A DNA stretch of 5,741 nt from Spirochaetaceae bacterium (GTDB lineage Bacteria; Spirochaetota; Spirochaetia; Treponematales; Breznakiellaceae), in NCBI GenBank assembly GCA_031257075.1, contig JAIRPM010000002.1, forward strand, positions 1 through 5,741. The letters run 5' to 3'. This document shows positions 4,790 to 5,741 of this stretch, piece by piece. Positions within the stretch are counted from its first letter, which is position 1. The number at the start of each line of letters is the position of its first letter. The translations under genes and the position numbers were made by a program. The notes beneath the pieces were generated by a model that was not told the DNA's origin, did no database searches, and was given only the letters and a program-made list of their open reading frames with translations.

Positions 4790-5167
4790 ATGGAAAATAT
4801 GATACAATGTATGCAAATGATAGATGGGATTGGATTTCGTATACAGGAAGCGCGAAAGGCGCTGGGGCTTACGCAGGAAGAATTTGCGCGGCGGCTCAAA
4901 ATCAGTAGAGTTTATCTATGCAAAATTGAACAGCAAATGCGCCCCGCAAATGAGCGCATTCTTCATCTGGTAGCGCTTACCTTTGGCGTAAACTCCCGCT
5001 GGCTGGAAACAGGCGCGGGCAAGATGTTCGACATCCCCAAAGACCACAAACTAGATGAAATTGTCGAAAACTTCAAAAAATTGGACGACCTCTTGCAAGA
5101 TTATGTGCTAAAACAAATTCGCTTAGCCCGTGAATATCAGGAAGAAAAAAAAACGCAGAACAGGTAA
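4790..5167 (+). CDS. XRE/Cro-CI family helix-turn-helix transcriptional regulator
   Basis: This 125-residue protein has an HTH_3 domain at about residues 14-70: GFRIQEARKALGLTQEEFARRLKISRVYLCKIEQQMRPANERILHLVALTFGVN. Helix 2 is TQEEFARRL and the recognition helix is SRVYLCKIE. The following RWLETGAGKMF (70-80) is the W-L-x-TG-x-G-x-MF ending common in prophage and mobile-element repressors. A charged helix-forming tail (LDEIVENFKKLDDLLQDYVLKQIRLAREYQEEKK) probably serves for dimerisation. ATG at 4790 has AGGGGGG ten bases upstream. Internal starts at residues 8 and 10 are possible but lack a better site. It is divergent from the 58-residue and zinc-ribbon genes and probably controls the shared intergenic region. 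No terminator follows. The riboswitch promoter begins 10 bases after its stop. Confidence 0.9.
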   Translation: MENMIQCMQMIDGIGFRIQEARKALGLTQEEFARRLKISRVYLCKIEQQMRPANERILHLVALTFGVNSRWLETGAGKMFDIPKDHKLDEIVENFKKLDDLLQDYVLKQIRLAREYQEEKKTQNR

Positions 5168-5177
5168 GGCCTCGGGG

Positions 5178-5207
5178 TTGACAACTTTTTGCGCCCTGTG
5201 CTATACT
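5178..5207 (+). promoter_or_regulatory. Strong sigma70-like promoter of the cobalamin riboswitch
   Basis: A perfect TTGACA (5178-5183) is separated by 18 bases from TATACT (5202-5207, five of six). Initiation would fall near 5212-5215, at the first pairing strand of the riboswitch. It lies directly after the XRE stop codon, which shows that the riboswitch unit is transcribed independently. Confidence 0.85.
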
Positions 5208-5211
5208 GCTA

Positions 5212-5480
5212 TTGTTCACTTCAGAGGAAGCGGGTGAAAATCCCGCGCTATCCCGTAACTGTGAGCGACTGGGTGTTTAGGGAAGGCAGCGTTTTCCTAA
5301 AACACTGATAAATACCGGCAAAACAGCCACTAATGGATAAAAGTCTATTGGGAAGGCTGCCGGATAAAAGATGAAAATGCATAGTGAATTTGTTTTTGCG
5401 GTTTGGATACAGCCAACCTGCGAAGATAAAAACACGAAGCGTTTTTATCCAGTTGCAAGCCAGGAGACTTTGGCGAACAA
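5212..5480 (+). ncRNA. Cobalamin (B12) riboswitch
   Basis: The conserved elements occur in the family's order. TTGTTC (5212-5217) pairs with GAACAA (5475-5480) as the closing P1 stem. GAGGAA is followed by the hairpin GCGGG/CCCGC (5230-5234 with 5242-5246) around GTGAAAATCC. CCCGTAACTGTGAGCG (5252-5267) is the core strand. An accessory arm GTGTTT-AGG/CCT-AAAACAC occupies 5273-5305. CAGCCACT (5324-5331) and GGGAAGGCTG (5350-5359) are the classical GCCACTG/GGGAAGG pair. The B12 box reads AAGCCAGGAGAC at 5457-5468. At 269 nt it is longer than many members, largely because of the 3' accessory arm GATAAAAAC/GTTTTTATC (5425-5449). Adenosylcobalamin or a related cobalamin is the expected ligand. Such elements normally lower expression of B12 uptake, synthesis or B12-independent genes when cobalamin is plentiful. 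The controlled gene is not recognisable in this window. Confidence 0.93.
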
Positions 5481-5565
5481 CCTTTTGCGTATGTGAAAGG
5501 AATCTTATTTTTCGGGGCTTCGAGGTAAGAGCCGCGGGAGTTGTCAATGATAGTTTCCGGTTTTT
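5481..5565 (+). promoter_or_regulatory. Presumed riboswitch expression platform with weak terminator
   Basis: CCG-c-GGGA (5532-5539) can pair with TTTCCGG (5554-5560), with one bulge and two G-U pairs, and TTTTT (5561-5565) follows at once, as in an intrinsic terminator. A competing hairpin GGCTT/AAGAGCC (5516-5520 with 5527-5533) uses the first bases of the same stem and could act as an antiterminator. CCTTT/AAAGG (5482-5500) is a small stem next to P1. This fits transcriptional attenuation by cobalamin, but the terminator stem is weak. Confidence 0.4.
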
Positions 5566-5570
5566 AGTGT

Positions 5571-5698
5571 GTTGAGGGGCAGAGGATAGCCTTTGCGGCG
5601 CTGTTATAGCATACGCGGCGCGGGCTAACGGATACAGGACGGCGGACAGCGAGGTCTGCTGGCTGCCGCCGTATCTGCTTATGCTGTCCTCTGTCAAC
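5571..5698. repeat. Extensive imperfect inverted repeat downstream of the riboswitch
   Basis: The outer arms are GTTGA plus CAGAGGATAGC (5571-5575 and 5580-5590), matching GCTGTCCTCTG plus TCAAC (5683-5693 and 5694-5698). The only differences are a four-base GGGG bulge and one position that is a U-G wobble in plus-strand RNA. Inside, GATAC (5631-5635), GGCGG (5641-5645) and CAGC (5647-5650) pair with GCTG, CCGCC and GTATC (5662-5675), with two bulges. The direct repeat GCGGCG occurs at 5595-5600 and 5616-5620 in the unpaired part. Confidence 0.55.
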
Positions 5699-5741
5699 TC
5701 AAACGCTGAACTGTACTCTGTCTTCACGCCAATTTCGTTAC
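5576..5741 (+). other. Open frame without a start codon, possible gene remnant or start of the riboswitch-controlled gene
   Basis: From 5576 to the window edge the frame is open for 55 codons, giving a plausible protein-like sequence that begins GAEDSLCGAVIAYAARANGY and later contains WLPPYLLML and ELYSVFTPISL, which looks membrane-associated. A TGA stands immediately before it (5573-5575). The only ATG, GTG or TTG in frame is the ATG at 5681, which lacks a ribosome binding site. It may be a disrupted 5' end of the gene controlled by the riboswitch, or chance. I do not recognise the family. Apart from this frame and the inverted repeat I see no gene between 5481 and 5741. Confidence 0.25.

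Noticed and set aside
4528..4899. Longer 123-codon reading of the 58-residue gene
   Set aside because: The extension starts inside the divergent XRE gene and crosses the shared promoter. The internal ATG at 4704 has a near-perfect ribosome binding site.
5425..5449. GATAAAAAC/GTTTTTATC hairpin as the riboswitch terminator
   Set aside because: It lies upstream of the B12 box and of the 3' strand of the closing stem, and its T-run is part of the stem. It is better explained as an accessory arm of the aptamer.
5384..5575. 63-codon plus-strand open frame starting with GTG
   Set aside because: Its first half lies inside the riboswitch aptamer and its translation is not protein-like. There is no ribosome binding site.
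5571..5698. Integron attC recombination site
   Set aside because: The ends read GTTGAGG and TGTCAAC. This is the reverse of the RYYYAAC...GTTRRRY order of attC, and the consensus bases do not fit.
5248..5727. 159-codon minus-strand open frame
   Set aside because: It runs antisense through the whole cobalamin riboswitch and has no ribosome binding site or recognisable domain.
1..5741. CRISPR array, tRNA, rRNA or insertion sequence
   Set aside because: There are no regularly spaced repeats, no cloverleaf with CCA-type ends, no rRNA-like segments and no transposase frame with terminal repeats.

Overview
The window most resembles a gut-type spirochete of the Treponema group. That is an inference. 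It rests mainly on the C-terminal domain of the large plus-strand protein (start GKLTINGIPAEHNGKYIYV, end FSNGNLTVDW), a style I associate with families of exported proteins in insect-gut treponemes. A PTS-type dihydroxyacetone kinase with a single-domain DhaM and a large cobalamin riboswitch would fit such an organism. No rRNA, tRNA or other strong taxonomic marker is present, so the genus is tentative.

Layout. (1) Bases 1-96 are the C-terminal end of an unrecognised plus-strand gene, closed by a strong hairpin (108-141) that separates it from the convergent dha genes. (2) Bases 156-2763 are a minus-strand block read right to left: a small XRE/Cro-type repressor-like protein (2428-2763), then dhaK, dhaL and dhaM. 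The three Dha proteins form the complete PTS-dependent dihydroxyacetone kinase. DhaK binds dihydroxyacetone, DhaL carries the nucleotide phosphate relay, and DhaM takes phosphate from HPr. A good sigma70-like promoter lies just before dhaK. Both gaps between the dha cistrons hold hairpins, and the XRE promoter is covered by a perfect 14-bp palindrome. (3) Bases 2764-3011 hold no gene. They contain the XRE promoter and, on the other strand, an AT-rich promoter with a leader of about 120 nt that may be structured. (4) Bases 3012-4205 encode a 397-residue protein, probably of the cell envelope. It has an AT-rich, beta-barrel-like N-terminal two thirds joined to a more GC-rich treponemal C-terminal domain. 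(5) Bases 4206-5167 are a small regulatory cassette. A minus-strand pair (a 58-residue lysine-rich protein, then a double zinc-ribbon protein) is divergent from a second XRE regulator, with a palindromic operator candidate between them. (6) Bases 5178-5480 carry a strong promoter followed directly by a 269-nt cobalamin riboswitch with its conserved core and B12 box. (7) Bases 5481-5741 hold the presumed expression platform, an extensive imperfect inverted repeat, and an open frame with no usable start codon. I cannot name the gene the riboswitch controls.

The strongest calls are dhaK, dhaL, dhaM, the two XRE regulators, the zinc-ribbon protein and the cobalamin riboswitch. The most interesting open points are the riboswitch with no recognisable target, the mosaic 3012-4205 gene and its leader, and the divergent XRE/small-protein/zinc-ribbon unit.
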